Below, in pieces: positions 1 to 12,700 of a stretch of 64,000 nucleotides of DNA. Each line of letters opens with the position of its first letter. The stretch's first letter is position 1. The position numbers and the translations under genes are program-made. Where the stretch lies: contig JAYKXN010000072.1 in assembly GCA_037962975.1 (NCBI GenBank), forward strand, positions 372,001 through 436,000, read 5' to 3'. Under the pieces are notes generated by a model. That model was not told the DNA's origin, did not search any database, and saw only the letters and a list, made by a program, of their open reading frames with translations. The stretch is from Clitoria ternatea. Lineage: Eukaryota > Streptophyta > Magnoliopsida > Fabales > Fabaceae.

Positions 1-3000
1 AAGTATATGATGAATAACGTGATAGAAACAACTCTTAAGGAACTCACATTCTAATTGTGATTTGACATAAAAGATCAAAATTCACATTTTGATGAATTCA
101 TTCATAAACATAAAATCCTTCTCAATAAAAATTTAACATTATAGAAGTAAGATTAAAATTAATAAAAAATAAAACTAGCATCTTTTCCAGTATTACCTTC
201 ATCTCAATCATAAACTTGTGTTTTTTTTGTTACCACAAGAAGGGAGCGCAACAAGATGAAGCACTTTTTAAGGATACAAAACCTGTTAAAATGCTTGTGC
301 TAGGAGTGCTTATTAATTTAAAGGGATCTTGTGAGTATGTCCACCAAAGGTGATTAAGTATAAATTTTGAAAGTAATAAACTTATGAACCAACTAATGTT
401 TATTGTAAAAAAAAGTGTTGAGACAATAATCCCTTAAAATAGGATTTCTTGTCAAATAATAAATTATTTATTGAGTAAAAAATAATTACAAAAATCAGAG
501 TGAAAGGATTAAATTTCAATAAAAGGCATCAGTATTAATTAAGTACACTTTAATTTGATTAAGATATATATAAAGAACCATCTAATAGTATTTAATTTGT
601 TATTATTATTTTTATTAAACCAATGCTAAATTGTTATACCAAATTACATATGAGGATTATGGGGTGGCTTTAAATATCAAAGTGAAATGTGTCACTCATA
701 GATGATGTTAGAAGCCAACAAAAGAATTTGTCGTCATGGTGGACATTAAATGCCATGTACTATAGTTATACCATCAAAATAAAGAACAGTAAAATTTAAC
801 ATCCTAAATTGGTGTATGTTTTATTATTTTACTGGGAGTTAATGTTTGTTATAATGTTTAGAATACAAGTAAATGATTATCGTTTGATAATATAGATTCA
901 TTGTGCATCCATATATACATATATAAAGTGTGAAAATTTTGGTTATTATAAAAAATAAGACATGATATATTTAAGAGGTCTATACATACAGAGAAGACAT
1001 ATACTATCAAAATCATAATTTTATCTTAAAGTAAAAATGTCAAATATGGTTATTAATGAATAACTGAAACATATTTATACACATTTGTTATATTAGATTT
1101 ATAAAATATCATAATATCTATAGTCTTTTATCTAATAATAGAAGTCAAAAAAATGTATATTGATGTCAGTAAATATTAGTCATAGTCCCTGGCTGAGGAA
1201 AAGACACATAACTAATTTTAAAATTGAATTAACACTTCACTTTATTTTTCAGATGGATTTGACCTAATTTAGTTTTAGGACATTTTATAAAATCATATTT
1301 AATAAGTGGCAACATTTCATCATGACTGATTAAACTAATTTCAAGTGAGTTTGCTTAAATAAATACACAATATATGTTTGGGATCCCTTGAGTTATTTAA
1401 TGTTGCTTTGGGTTCGTATCCACGGCTTAATGCAAACTAAATTTTGAACCCTAAATTATAGAGAGAAAATATGGCGTCCCATAAAGTAAATCTAAAGGTT
1501 GATAATCACAAACTAATCAATTTTATATATATAAAGATGAATTAAAAAGAGAAAATGTACAATGAAAATACTTTTTTATTTTTGAATTATATAACAATAC
1601 GAAATTATGGATTGACATCAAACTTCTAAGATCTTTTAGATTTCTTTTGAAAAAATAACTCATATTTGCATCACACTTTCATGATGTCATTTATCATGAT
1701 ATTTGTTTGAATCTCTCCAATCATGACTATCAATACATATTACATATTAGTTTTTAGAGTGGTAACATAAACTTTGAGTCCAAGAGTGTAGTTAAATTTT
1801 AAAAATGTATAACTAAACAATTTTGATAATAATTTTTACTTATATATGTATAGTTTTAATCTTTTTCCTCTTTTTAAAATAAAATTTATCTTTTAAAAAT
1901 CAAATAAAGATAAATTTAACCTTGAATTGTTTTTATTCGTTAAATATATCTTATATCTAGTGTTGTACGCTACAATAGAGACGCCAACAAAGATGTGATA
2001 TTCGTCATAATGATATATAAAAAATTATGAAAATTTAAAATCATATAGTAATTATAAATTTTTGAAGACACAATCAATTATAATAGAACATTTGATATAT
2101 ACCTATAAGTTAGACACACTAAATTTTTCAAATAAATAAATAGTATTAGCATTTGTGTATAATCATATCGTTTGAAATAGAAAATCAAACTAAATAAATT
2201 ATATGTTAATTTTATTTATTTTTATCATTTTAATTTCATTTCTATATTGCTAACTTTTTTCTCTAGACAGGGATTTTATATATGTTAATAAATGAGTTCG
2301 TAGCATGTCAATTTTGACTTTTTAGGTCACAGGTCACACTTAAAATGTGAATTCTTGAAGTTTATGAGTGTTTATCATACCCTAAATCCTAAACCATACA
2401 TTATAGGAGTAAAATTAAAATGAATAAAAAATAAAACTAGCATCTTTTCCAGTATTACCTTCATCTCAATCATAAACTTCTATTTTTTTTGTTACCACAA
2501 GATGGGAGCGCAACGACATGAAGCACTTTTTTAGGATACAAAACCTGTTAAAACTGCTTGTGCTAGGAGTGCTTATTAATTTAAAGAGATCTTGTGAGTG
2601 TGTCCACCAAAGGTGATTAAGTATAAATTCTAAAAGTAATAAAGTTAATGAACCAACTAGTGTTTATTGTAAAAAAAAGTGTTGAGGCAATAATCCCTTA
2701 AAATTCGATTCTTTAACAAATAATAAAATATTTATTGAGCAAAAAATAATTACAAAAATCAGTGAAAAGATTAGATTTCAATAAAAGTCATCATTATTAA
2801 TTAAGTGTACTTTAATTTAATTAAGATATATATAAAGAACTATCTATTAGTATTGAATTTGTTGTTATTATTATTAAACCAATACTATACTGTTATACCA
2901 AATTACATATGAAGATTATGGGGTGGCTTTATATATCAGAGTGAAATGTGTCACTCATAGATGTTGTTAGAAGCCTTAGACTTCAAGAATTCATATTTTA

Positions 3001-6000
3001 AGTGTGACCTGTGACCTAAAAAGTCAAAATTGACATTCTACGAACTCATTTATTAACATATATAAAATCCCCATCTAGAGAAAAAAAGTTAGCAATATAG
3101 AAATGAAATTAAAATGATAAAAATAAATAAAATTATCATACTTTATTGCGTCTTAACTATGTCATCATCATATGAAACATAAACTTGTTTCTTTTTCATA
3201 AGATGAGAGTGTAACAACCTCGAGTACTTCCAGAAGATATATAACATATTGAAAATACTTGTGATAGGAATCTTTTGATTGAAGGAGATGTTGTATATGT
3301 CTTCATAAAAGATAATCCAAGTGTAAATTTTGAAAATAATGAAGTTAATAAACCAACTTGTGTTTATTTTAAAAAGAAAAAGTTGAGAACACAATCCCTT
3401 AAGATAGGATTATATAATGAAATAATAAAATAAGAGAAATTAATTCAAAATTACCGAAGGAAGAACGTTTCTAATAATGTCATCATCATTGTTTACACTT
3501 TGATTTTATTAAGTTATGCATAAAGAACCACCTAATAATGCTTAACTCTATATTATTAAATCAAAAGTATCATCATTGTGTATGTCTTAATTTAATAAGG
3601 ATATATATAAAAAAGTATCTAATAATGGTTAGTTTTTTCTTTTCTTTAAACAAATACTCAACGCTTATATCAAACAACATACGAAGATTACAAGGGTGGT
3701 CTTACATATGTGACTTAGATATCACACTCGTCAAGGTTGTTATAAACCAGTAAAAGAATTTGTTATCATGATCAACAACGGATATTATGTAATTCACTTA
3801 TAACAAAAAAAGATCATATGAGAATGGTTCAATTTTATTTAATAACTTCAAACATTGATATCTTTCATTATTTTTCATTATGGTAACATGTTTTAGAATA
3901 TTTAAAATTTAAATCAATGATAATTATTATATATATTAATAACTATTATATATATTAAAGATATTTAATATTACATAATAATATTTAACATACTTATAAC
4001 CTGAGCATGATACTTAGATATGATAAATGTTTTCAAATCTTATACATTTTTATTTGTTGGTTATTTACTAACATACAAATCAAAATCACTTATATATTAA
4101 AATCAACCTTTTGTTACTCTCATGAATATGTGTAAATATCACAAACAATGACTTACTTATTTTTATGATGTCATTTATCATGACATTTGTTTGAATCTCA
4201 TCAATCATGACTTTTTTATATGTAGAACATATTAGTTATTAGTATGGAAACATATATTTTCATACCATCATTGTATTGAAAGTTTAAAAATCTAGAATGG
4301 AATAAATATTTTATAATTTTTTACTTTTATATTTAATTTCTAATTTTTCTTCATTTAAATAAAATTTATTTTTTTAAATCAAATGAAGATAAATTTAATA
4401 AATCGCCACTTATCAAATTATTTTTAGTAATTAAATATATCTTATATTTAGTGTTCTATTCTATGATTGAGACATCAATAAAAATGTAACATTCATAAAA
4501 AAGTTATATAAAAATTATTAAAATTTAAAATCTTATAATATTCATAAATTTGTGAAGACAAAGTTATGATGGTAGAAAAGGAACATCTGATATAGAGACA
4601 TTGTCTTTTTCAAATAAATAAGTAATACTAATACTTATGTATAATCATAAGGTTTAAAATATCTAAACAAACTATGAAAATTATATGTCAATAAAATATA
4701 TGATGAATAACTTGATAGAAACAACTATCAACTTAAAGAATTCACATTTTAATTGTGATTTGACATAAAAGATCAAAATTGACATTTTATGAATCCATTC
4801 ATAAACATAAAATCTTTGGCTATAAAAAATTTAACATTGTAGAACTAAAATTAAAATGAATAAAAAATAAAACTAGCATCTTTTCCAGGATACAAAACTT
4901 GTTGAAAATGTTTGTGCTAGGAGTGCTTTAATTTAAAGAGATCTTGTGAGTATTTCCACCAAAGGTGATTAAGTATAAATTCTAAAAGTAATAAAGTTAA
5001 TAAACCCACTTGTGTTTATTTTAAAAAAAAGTGTTGAGACAATAATTCCTTAGAATAGGATTACTTGGCAAATAATAAAATATTTATTGAGTAAAAAATA
5101 ATCAGTAAAAGGATTAGATTTCAATAAATGTCATCGTTATGAATTATGTACACATTAATTTGGTTAAGATATATATAAAGAACCATCTAATAGTATTTAA
5201 TTTGTTTTTATTAATAAACCAATACTAAAATTTTATACCAAACTACATATGAAGATTATCAGGTGGCTTTAAATATTAGAGTTAAATGTGTCACTCATAG
5301 ATGTTGTTAGAAGCCAACAAAAGAATTTGTCCTCATGGTGGACTTTAAATGCCATGTACTACACTTACACCATCAAAATAAAGAACAGTAAAATTTAACA
5401 ACCTAAATTGGTGTAAGTTTTATTATTTTACTTGATGTTAATGTTTGATATAATGTTTAGAATACAAGTAAATGATAATTATTTGTTAATATGAATCCAT
5501 CGTGTATCTATATATATATATATAAAGTGTGAAATTTTTTGTTATTATAAAAAATAAGACATGATATATTTAAGAGGTCTATACATACACAGAAGACATA
5601 TACTATGAAAATCTTAATTTTATCTTAAATTAAAAATGTCAAATATGATCTGAGCATGATAGTTATTATAAATATTTTCAAATCTTATACATTTTTATTT
5701 GGTGGTTATTTATTAACATACAAATCAAACATCACTTATATATTAGAATTAACCTTTTATTACTCTCATGAATATGTTTAAACATCACAAACAATAACTT
5801 ACTTATTTTTATGATGTCATTTATCATCACATTTGTTTGAATCTCATCAATCATGACTTTTTTATATGTAGAACATATTAGTTATTAGTGTAGAAACAAA
5901 GATTTTGATACCATCATTGTAGTGGAAGTTTAAAAATCTAGAATCGAATAATTATTTTATAATATTTTACTTTTATATATAATTTCTAATTTTGCTTCAT

Positions 6001-7235
6001 TTAAATAAAATTTATTTTTTAAAATCAAATAAAGATAAATTTAATAAAACATCACTTCTTAAATTATTTTTATTCAATAAATATATCTTATGTTTAATGT
6101 TCTATTTGATGATTGAGACATCAATAAAAATGTAACATCCATAAAAAAGTTATATAAAAATTTATAATATTAATGAATATGCGAAGACAAAATTATGATG
6201 GTAGAAAAGGAACATTTGATATAGAGACATTGTCTTTTCTAAATAAATAAGTAATACTAATAATTATGTATAATCATAAGGTTTAAAATATATAAACAAA
6301 CTATGAAAATTAATTGAAAATAAAGTATATCATAATAACTTGATAGAAACAACTCTTAAGGAATTCACATTCTAATTGTGATTTTACATAAAAGATCAAA
6401 ATTGACATTTTGATGAATCCATTCATAAACATAAAATCCTTTTCAATAAAAAATTTAACATTATAGAAGTAAGATTAAAATTAATAAAAAATAAAACTAG
6501 CATCTTTTCCAGTATTATCTTCATCTCAATCATAAACTTGTGTTTTTTTTTGTTACCACAAGAAAAGAGCGCAATGTGATGAAGCACTTTTTGAGGATAC
6601 AAAACCTGTTGAAAATGCTTGTGCTAGGAGTGCTTATTAATTTAAAGAGATCTTGTGAGTATGTCCACCAAAGGTGATTAAGTATATATTCTAAAAGTAA
6701 TAAAATTAATGAACTAACTAGTGTTTATTGTAAAAAAAAGTGTTGAGACAATAATCCCTTAAAATAGGATTTGTTGTCAAATAATAAAATATTTATTGAG
6801 TAAAAAATAATTACAAAAATCAGTGAAAGGATTAGATTTTAATAAAAGGCATCATTATTAATTAAGTACACTTTAATTTGATTAAGATATATATAAAGAA
6901 CCATCTAATAGTATTTAATTTGTTATTATTAATTTTATTAAACCAATGCTAAATTGTTATACCAAATTACATATGAAGATTATAAGGTGGCTTTAAATAT
7001 CAGAGTGAAATGTGTCACTCATAGATGATGTTAGAAGCCAACAAAAGAATTTGTCGTCATGGTGGACATTAAATGCCATGTACTACAATTATACCATCAA
7101 AATAAAGAACAGTAAAATTTAACATCCTAAATTGGTGTATGTTTCATTATTTTTCTTGGTGTTAATGTTTGTTATAATGCTTAGAATACAAGTAAATGAT
7201 TATCGTTTGATAATATAGATTCATTGTGCATCCAT
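1..7235. repeat. AT-rich long tandem/dispersed repeat array, left part
   Basis: This stretch is very AT-rich and non-coding. It holds successive diverged copies of one unit of about 2.2 kb. Landmarks recur in fixed order: GAATTCACATTCTAATTGTG, then ACTAGCATCTTTTCCAG, then GTGCTAGGAGTGCTT, then AAGAACCATCTAATAGTA, then GTCACTCATAGATG, then ATTCATTGTGCAT, then GACATGATATATTTAAGAGG, then GTTTGAATCTC, then GAGACATCAATAAAAATG. Units begin near 1, 4725 and 6340, with truncated or variant units near 2370 and 2985. Small ORFs here (for example 3538-3753) have no family resemblance and arise by chance. I see no transposase and no RNA gene. The unit may be a long-monomer satellite or a decayed mobile element multiplied by duplication. 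Confidence 0.8.
2208..3135. repeat. Inverted repeat, ~155-bp arms around a 0.6-kb spacer
   Basis: The left arm (about 2208-2361) is the reverse complement of the right arm (about 2981-3135), with only a few mismatches. Shared landmarks include the reverse pair AGGTCACAGGTCACAC / GTGTGACCTGTGACCT. The spacer is an ordinary, same-orientation fragment of the AT-rich unit. The right arm continues into a diverged variant of the unit, while the left arm is an isolated inverted copy. An inverted duplication within the array fits better than a TIR transposon, because I see no target duplication. Confidence 0.75.
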
Positions 7236-7763
7236 CACTAGTGCAAAAAATGGCTATGAGGAAAGGATATGAGCACGGCTATCCCAAAACCATGTTTAAA
7301 ACAACGCGGTGGCATTTTTGTAAATATGAAGAAACGTGTTTTAATTTTAAAAGTCATATACGAGCACGGTTGAGACATGACCTTTCTTAAAAGTCATTTA
7401 TGAACACGGTTACGAATGGACCGTGCTTAAAGGTTGGTTAATTTTTTTAATTTTTTTTAAAAGACTTACAAACACGGTTGTAGTGAACCGTGCTTAAAGT
7501 TTGAAATAATTTTTTTAAAATTTTTTTAAAAAATCCTACAAAGACGGTTAAAGGGAACCGTGTTTAAAGGCTAATCTACTAACACGGTTATCAGGGGACC
7601 CGTGCTTAAAAGGTATAAAAAGTTAAGCTACTAAGACGGTTCTGAGGGGAACTGTGCTTATAGAGTTATTCTCTAAGTTAAAAGGCTAATCATCATTCTC
7701 TTTCGTCGCTGACAAAATCTAAACTCTTCCATCATCATCATAGACTCCGCTTCCTCCACCTTC

Positions 7764-7955
7764 ATGCAATGCCTGAATCGTCGTGTATCCAGCGCCACCT
7801 CCGACCTCGACATGCTCAATTCCATGTCCTTCGGCACCGTGTCTTTCGAAGAGCTTCTATGTCACTGCAATGAGTTCTACAAGAAGAACCACACCGATCT
7901 CCTTCAACTCGAAGATCGCCTTAAGAATTATGGCTACGTTCCCGGTACTTCCTGA
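7764..7955 (+). pseudogene. Captured exon fragment, possibly SKA3-like (first fragment in CACTA copy A)
   Basis: A 63-codon frame follows a 5'UTR-like leader. Its codon use is richer in G+C than the surroundings and looks exonic. It is acidic and helical, with the stretch FEELLCHCNEFYKKNHTDLL near residues 28-47. The same peptide is readable in the second CACTA copy (45600-45782), where codon 2 has become TAA. The fragment vaguely recalls the N-terminal coiled region of plant SKA3-like (spindle and kinetochore-associated) proteins, but that is a weak recollection. The frame ends at 7955 without any known domain being completed, so it cannot encode a full protein. Confidence 0.4.
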
Positions 7956-7987
7956 AACAAACTTTTATGCTTCGTTATTACTTTTCT

Positions 7988-8255
7988 GTTCTTGATTTGG
8001 ATTGTGATTTCTTTCATACTGTGGATTTAGTTCTAGATGTCGAGGAGGAGGAGGAGGAAGAGGAAGATGTATAACATCAAGATCTGGAAAACGGATTGGA
8101 TAGTCTGGATTTTTTCTATGGATCGCTCTCCCTGGCCGGTTGTTCTAACTTCAAGAGTTTCGAAGAAGATGCTTTGTATCCTTATCTTACGTCTCTTTTA
8201 CTTTCTGTAGCTACATCTCAAGTTCTCATTCTTAGGTTAATCTTTAGGTTCCATT
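7988..8255 (+). pseudogene. Captured acidic exon fragment inside CACTA copy A
   Basis: From about 7988 the translation gives a short hydrophobic stretch and then an acidic glutamate run (GAGGAGGAGGAGGAAGAGG region, about 8043-8068). A TAA at about 8071 breaks the frame in this copy. In copy B the same position is open and the frame continues through an exon-like segment ending near EEDALYPYL. This is probably the next exon of the same donor gene as the fragment at 7764. The function is not recognised with confidence. Confidence 0.35.
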
Positions 8256-9096
8256 TAGTTTTTGAACTGATATGATTTTTCAGCTTCCAAACTAATTTTA
8301 TATGGAATTAAAAATATAGAAAAAAAGGGAAGAAGAAAGAATTTTATCTGAATCAGATGAAATAGTGAAATTAGTATGATTGATTTTAACTTCTGGATGG
8401 TAACAGATGTAATTTACGCATGTTTGTCCTTTCATTTCAAAAGTTTTCTGTGCTCTACAGGTTCGGGTAAGTGAATCCTATGGGTTAAAGTTTCCTCGAG
8501 AATACTTCTCTTAAAGCAGCTCTTGTATTTTGACCGGTACACACGGTTGTTGGCTCCTAATTTGAACATGCTTCGGGACCAGAGGATTTCCATTACTTCG
8601 GATAGTTATATGGTACACAAAATAGTTATATGGTAATAGAAGCTTTTTTGGTTTTGGTGGCATGGCAAGTGTGTTTCGAATTCGACGTAGTTCTTCCAGG
8701 CAGGTTATATGATGATTTCCCCTTACTGTAATCAAGGAGCAGAAAGTTTATGGTGACTGGTTGTTGTTGTTTTTTTTTTCTGTTGAAAAGCATTCCTGGT
8801 AAACCTGTTCTGTTTAGCTTCATTATAGGGTAACTCTCCTTTGGCAATATGGTAATGAGATTACTAATGATTTTTTCCAAGAGTTAAAAATCTATATCTT
8901 AATTGCTAGGTGGTGTGCTTTCTTATCAAGATATTACTAATTTTTGTTTAATTCTGATTCCATCTATTTTTCAGTCTATTGAGAATTCATCTCATTAACT
9001 AACACTCTTTTCTTTCTTATGCTGTGTTTTGAAGTTATTTTATTGTAACTATTTTGTTGATGTTACCATGAACACCTTATGGCAGGCATCTAGTTA

Positions 9097-9311
9097 ATGG
9101 ATACTCACATTACTGATTCGGATTGGGAAACTTCCAGTGACAGCAGTAGCAGTGAGGATCAAGAGGATGTTGATTTTCAATATGGTGGACTTTTGTAATG
9201 TTTGATGATGGAACTAAATGTGAGATTATTACATTGGAAAAAGATAAGCTTTTGCCAGTGACTCATAATTTTCTTGAAGATTTACAGTATCCATACTACC
9301 CAATATTTTGA
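9097..9311 (+). pseudogene. Captured PHO2/UBC24-like (E2 ubiquitin-conjugating enzyme) N-terminal fragments
   Basis: An ATG at 9097 follows a pyrimidine-rich tract and an AG splice-acceptor-like site (about 9083). It starts a peptide with TDSDWETSSDSSSSEDQEDV and then FQYGG, which stops at 9197-9199. A second piece in another frame (about 9200-9311) reads FDDGTKCEIITLEKDKLLPV and then NFLEDLQYPYYP. From memory of the family, both segments match the N-terminal region of PHO2/UBC24-type E2 enzymes: a Ser/Asp-rich start ending in YGG, and a later FDDGTKC...LLP...LEDSQYPYYP block. The intervening protein region is missing and no catalytic UBC fold is present. The fragment joins directly to the CACTA subterminal repeats. 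Those E2s control phosphate homeostasis, but this copy cannot encode one. Confidence 0.6.
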
Positions 9312-9706
9312 ACAAACACGGTTTTAAGGAATAAAAAAATTTTAAGGAATAAAAAAATAAGGAATAAAATTTTTTTAAAAAAAATAAGGTTTTAAGCACG
9401 GTTATGGTGTTAACCGTGCTTAAAAACCCCTTACGAAGACGGTTGTTGTGAGAACTGAGCTTAAAAGTCCCCCTACGAAGACGGTTATTCTCAGAATCGT
9501 GCTTAAAAGTTACCACATACGAACACGGTTCAAAGGAACCGTGCTTAAAAGCCCCTCTACGAAGACGGTTAAAAATAACCATGCTTAAAAGGTACATACA
9601 AGCACGGTTCATAACCGTCCTTAAAAGTCCCTATGTGGGAACAAGGACGGTTCTGAAACCGTGCTTAAAAGTCCCCTAAAACCGTGCTTAAAGCCTCTTT
9701 CTCCAC

Positions 9707-9711
<5 letters not shown>

Positions 9712-9745
<34 letters not shown>

Positions 9746-12700
9746 GTGAAAATTTTGGTTATTATAAAAAATAAGACATGATATATTTAAGAGGTCTATA
9801 CATACAGAGAAGACATATACTATCAAAATCTTAATTTTATCTTAAAGTAAAAATGTCAAATATGGTTATTAATGAATAACAAAAACATATTTACACACAT
9901 TTGTTATATTAGATCTATAAAATATCACAATATCTATAGTCTTTTATCTAATAATAGGACTCAAAAAATGTATATTGATGGCAGTAAATATTAGCCATAG
10001 TCACTGGCTGAGGAAAAGACACATAACTAATTTTAAAATTGAATTAACACTTCACTTTATTTTTCAGATGGATTCGGCCTAATTTAGTTTTAGGACAATT
10101 TATAACATCATATTTAATAAGTGGCAACATTTCATCATGACTGATTAAACTCATTTCAAGTGAGTTTGCTGAAATAAATACACAATATATGTTTGGAATC
10201 CCTTGAGTTATTTAATGTTGCTTTGGGTCTGTATCCATGGCTTAATGCAAACTAAATTTTGAACCCTAAATTATAGAGAGAAAATATGGCGTCACATAAA
10301 GTAAATCTAAAGGTTGAGAATCACAAACTTATCAACTTTATACATATAAAGATGAATTAGAAAGAGAAAATGTACAATGAAAATACTTATTATTTTTGAA
10401 TTATATAACAATACCAAATTATGGATTGACATCCAACTTCTAAGATCTTTTAGATTTCTTTTGAAAAAATAACTCATATATTTGCATCACACTTTCATGA
10501 TGTCATTTATCATGATATTTGTTTGAATCTCACCAATCATGACTATCAATACATATTACATATTAGTTTTTAGAGTGGTAACATAAATTTTGATTCCAAG
10601 AGTGCAGTTAAATTTTAAAAATGTATAATTAAACAATTTTGATAATAATTTTTACTTATATATGTATGCTTTTAATCGTTTTCCTATTTTTAAAATAAAA
10701 TTTATCTTTTAAAAATAAAATAAAGATAAATTTAACCTTGAATTGTTTTTATTCGTTAAATATATCTTATATCTAGTGTTGTACACTACAATAGTGACGC
10801 CAACAAAGAGGTGATATTCGTCATAATGATATATAAAAAATTATGAAAATTTAAAATCATATCGTAATTATAAACTTTTGAAGATACAATCAATGATAAT
10901 AGAACATTTGATATATACCTATAAGTTAGACACACTAAATTTTTCAAATAAATAAATAGTATTAGCATTTGTATATAATCATATCGTTTGAAATAGAAAA
11001 TCAAACTAATAATGTCATCATCATTGTTTACACTTTGATTTTATTAAGTTATGTATAAAGAACCACCTAATAATGCTTAACTCTATATTATTAAATCAAA
11101 ATTATCATCATTGTGTATGTTTTAATTTAATAAGGATATATATAAAAAAGTATCTAATAATGGTTAGTTTTTTCTTTTCTTTAAACAAATACTCAACGCT
11201 TATATCAAACAACATACGAAGATTACAAGGGTGGTCTTACATATGTGACTTAGATATCACACTCGTCAAGGTTGTTATAAACCAGTAAAAGAATTTGTTA
11301 TCATGATCAACAACGGATATTATGTAATTCACTTAAAATAAAAAAAGATCATATGAGAATGGTTCAATTTTATTTAATAACTTCAAACATTGATATCTTT
11401 CATTATTTTTCATTATGGTAACATGTTTTAGAATATTTAAAATTTAAATCAATGATAATTATTATATATATTAATAAGTATTATATATATTAAAGATATT
11501 TAATATTACATAATAATATTTAACATACTTATAACCTGAGTATGATACTTAGATATGATAAATGTTTTCAAATCTTATACATTTTTATTTGTTGATTATT
11601 TACTAACATACAAATCAAAATCACTTATATATTAAAATCAACCTTTTGTTACTCTCATGAACATGTGTAAATATCACAAACAATGACTTACTTATTTTTA
11701 TGATGTCATTTATCATGACATTTGTCCGAGTCTCATCAATCATGACTTTCTTATATGTAGAACATATTACTTATTAGTATGGAAACATATATTTTCATAC
11801 CATCATTGTATTGAAAGTTTAAAAATCTAGAATGGAATAAATATTTTATAATTTTTTACTTTTATATTTAATTTCTAATTTTTCTTCATTTAAATAAAAT
11901 TTATTTTTTTAAATCAAATGAAGATAAATTTAATAAATCGCCACTTATCAAATTATTTTTATTCATAAAATATATCTTATATTTAGTGTTCTATTCTATG
12001 ATTGAGACATCAATAAAAATGTAACATTCATAAAAAAAGTTATATAAAAATTATTAAAATTTAAAATCTTATAATATTCATAAATTTGTGAAGACAAAGT
12101 TATGATGGTAGAAAAGGAACATCTGATATAGAGACATTGTCTTTTTCAAATAAATAAGTAATACTAATACTTATGTATAATCATAAGGTTTAAAATATCT
12201 AAACAAACTATGAAAATTACATGTCAATAAAATATATGATGAATAACTTGATAGAAACAACTATCAACTTAAAGAATTCACATTCTAATTGTGATTTGAC
12301 ATAAAAGATCAAAATTGACATTTTATGAATCCATTCATAAACATAAAATCCTTTTCTATAAAAAATTTAACGTTATAGAAGTAAAATTAAAATGAATAAA
12401 AAAATAAAACTAGCATCTATTCCAGCATGATCTTTATCTTGATCATAAACTTGTGTTCTTTTATTACCAGAAGATGAGAGTGCAACGATATGAAGCACTT
12501 TTTGAGGATATAAAACGTGTTTAAAATTTTTGTGCTAGGAGTGTTTATTAATTTAAAGAGATCTTATGAGTGTGTCCACCAGAAGTGATTAAGTATAAAT
12601 TCTAAAAGTAATAAAGTTAATGAACCAACTAGTGTTTATTATAAACAAACAGTGTTGAGACAATAATCCCTTAAAATAGGATACCTTGATAAATAATAAA

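Larger units (their letters stand above)
7236..9711. mobile_element. Non-autonomous CACTA (En/Spm) transposon carrying host gene fragments, copy A
   Basis: The element begins CACTAGTGCAAAAAATGGC and its other end, reverse-complemented, reads CACTAGTGGAGAAAGAGGC, an imperfect 19-bp TIR. The flanks are CAT (7233-7235) and CAT (9712-9714), the 3-bp TSD expected for CACTA elements. Other copies of the host repeat (near 905 and 13140) show the uninterrupted site. Both ends carry arrays of short inverted motifs of the type ACGGTT / AACCGTGCTTAAA (about 7270-7650 and 9310-9690), typical of subterminal transposase-binding repeats. There is no transposase frame, so movement would depend on a partner. 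The interior (about 7690-9311) resembles plant exons and introns rather than transposon sequence, as in Pack-CACTA gene capture. Confidence 0.88.

Noticed and set aside
3538..3753. 71-codon frame repeated nearly unchanged at 11073-11288 and within 61199-61531
   Set aside because: The conservation equals that of the surrounding non-coding repeat, the composition is that of AT-rich DNA, and there is no domain or codon signature.
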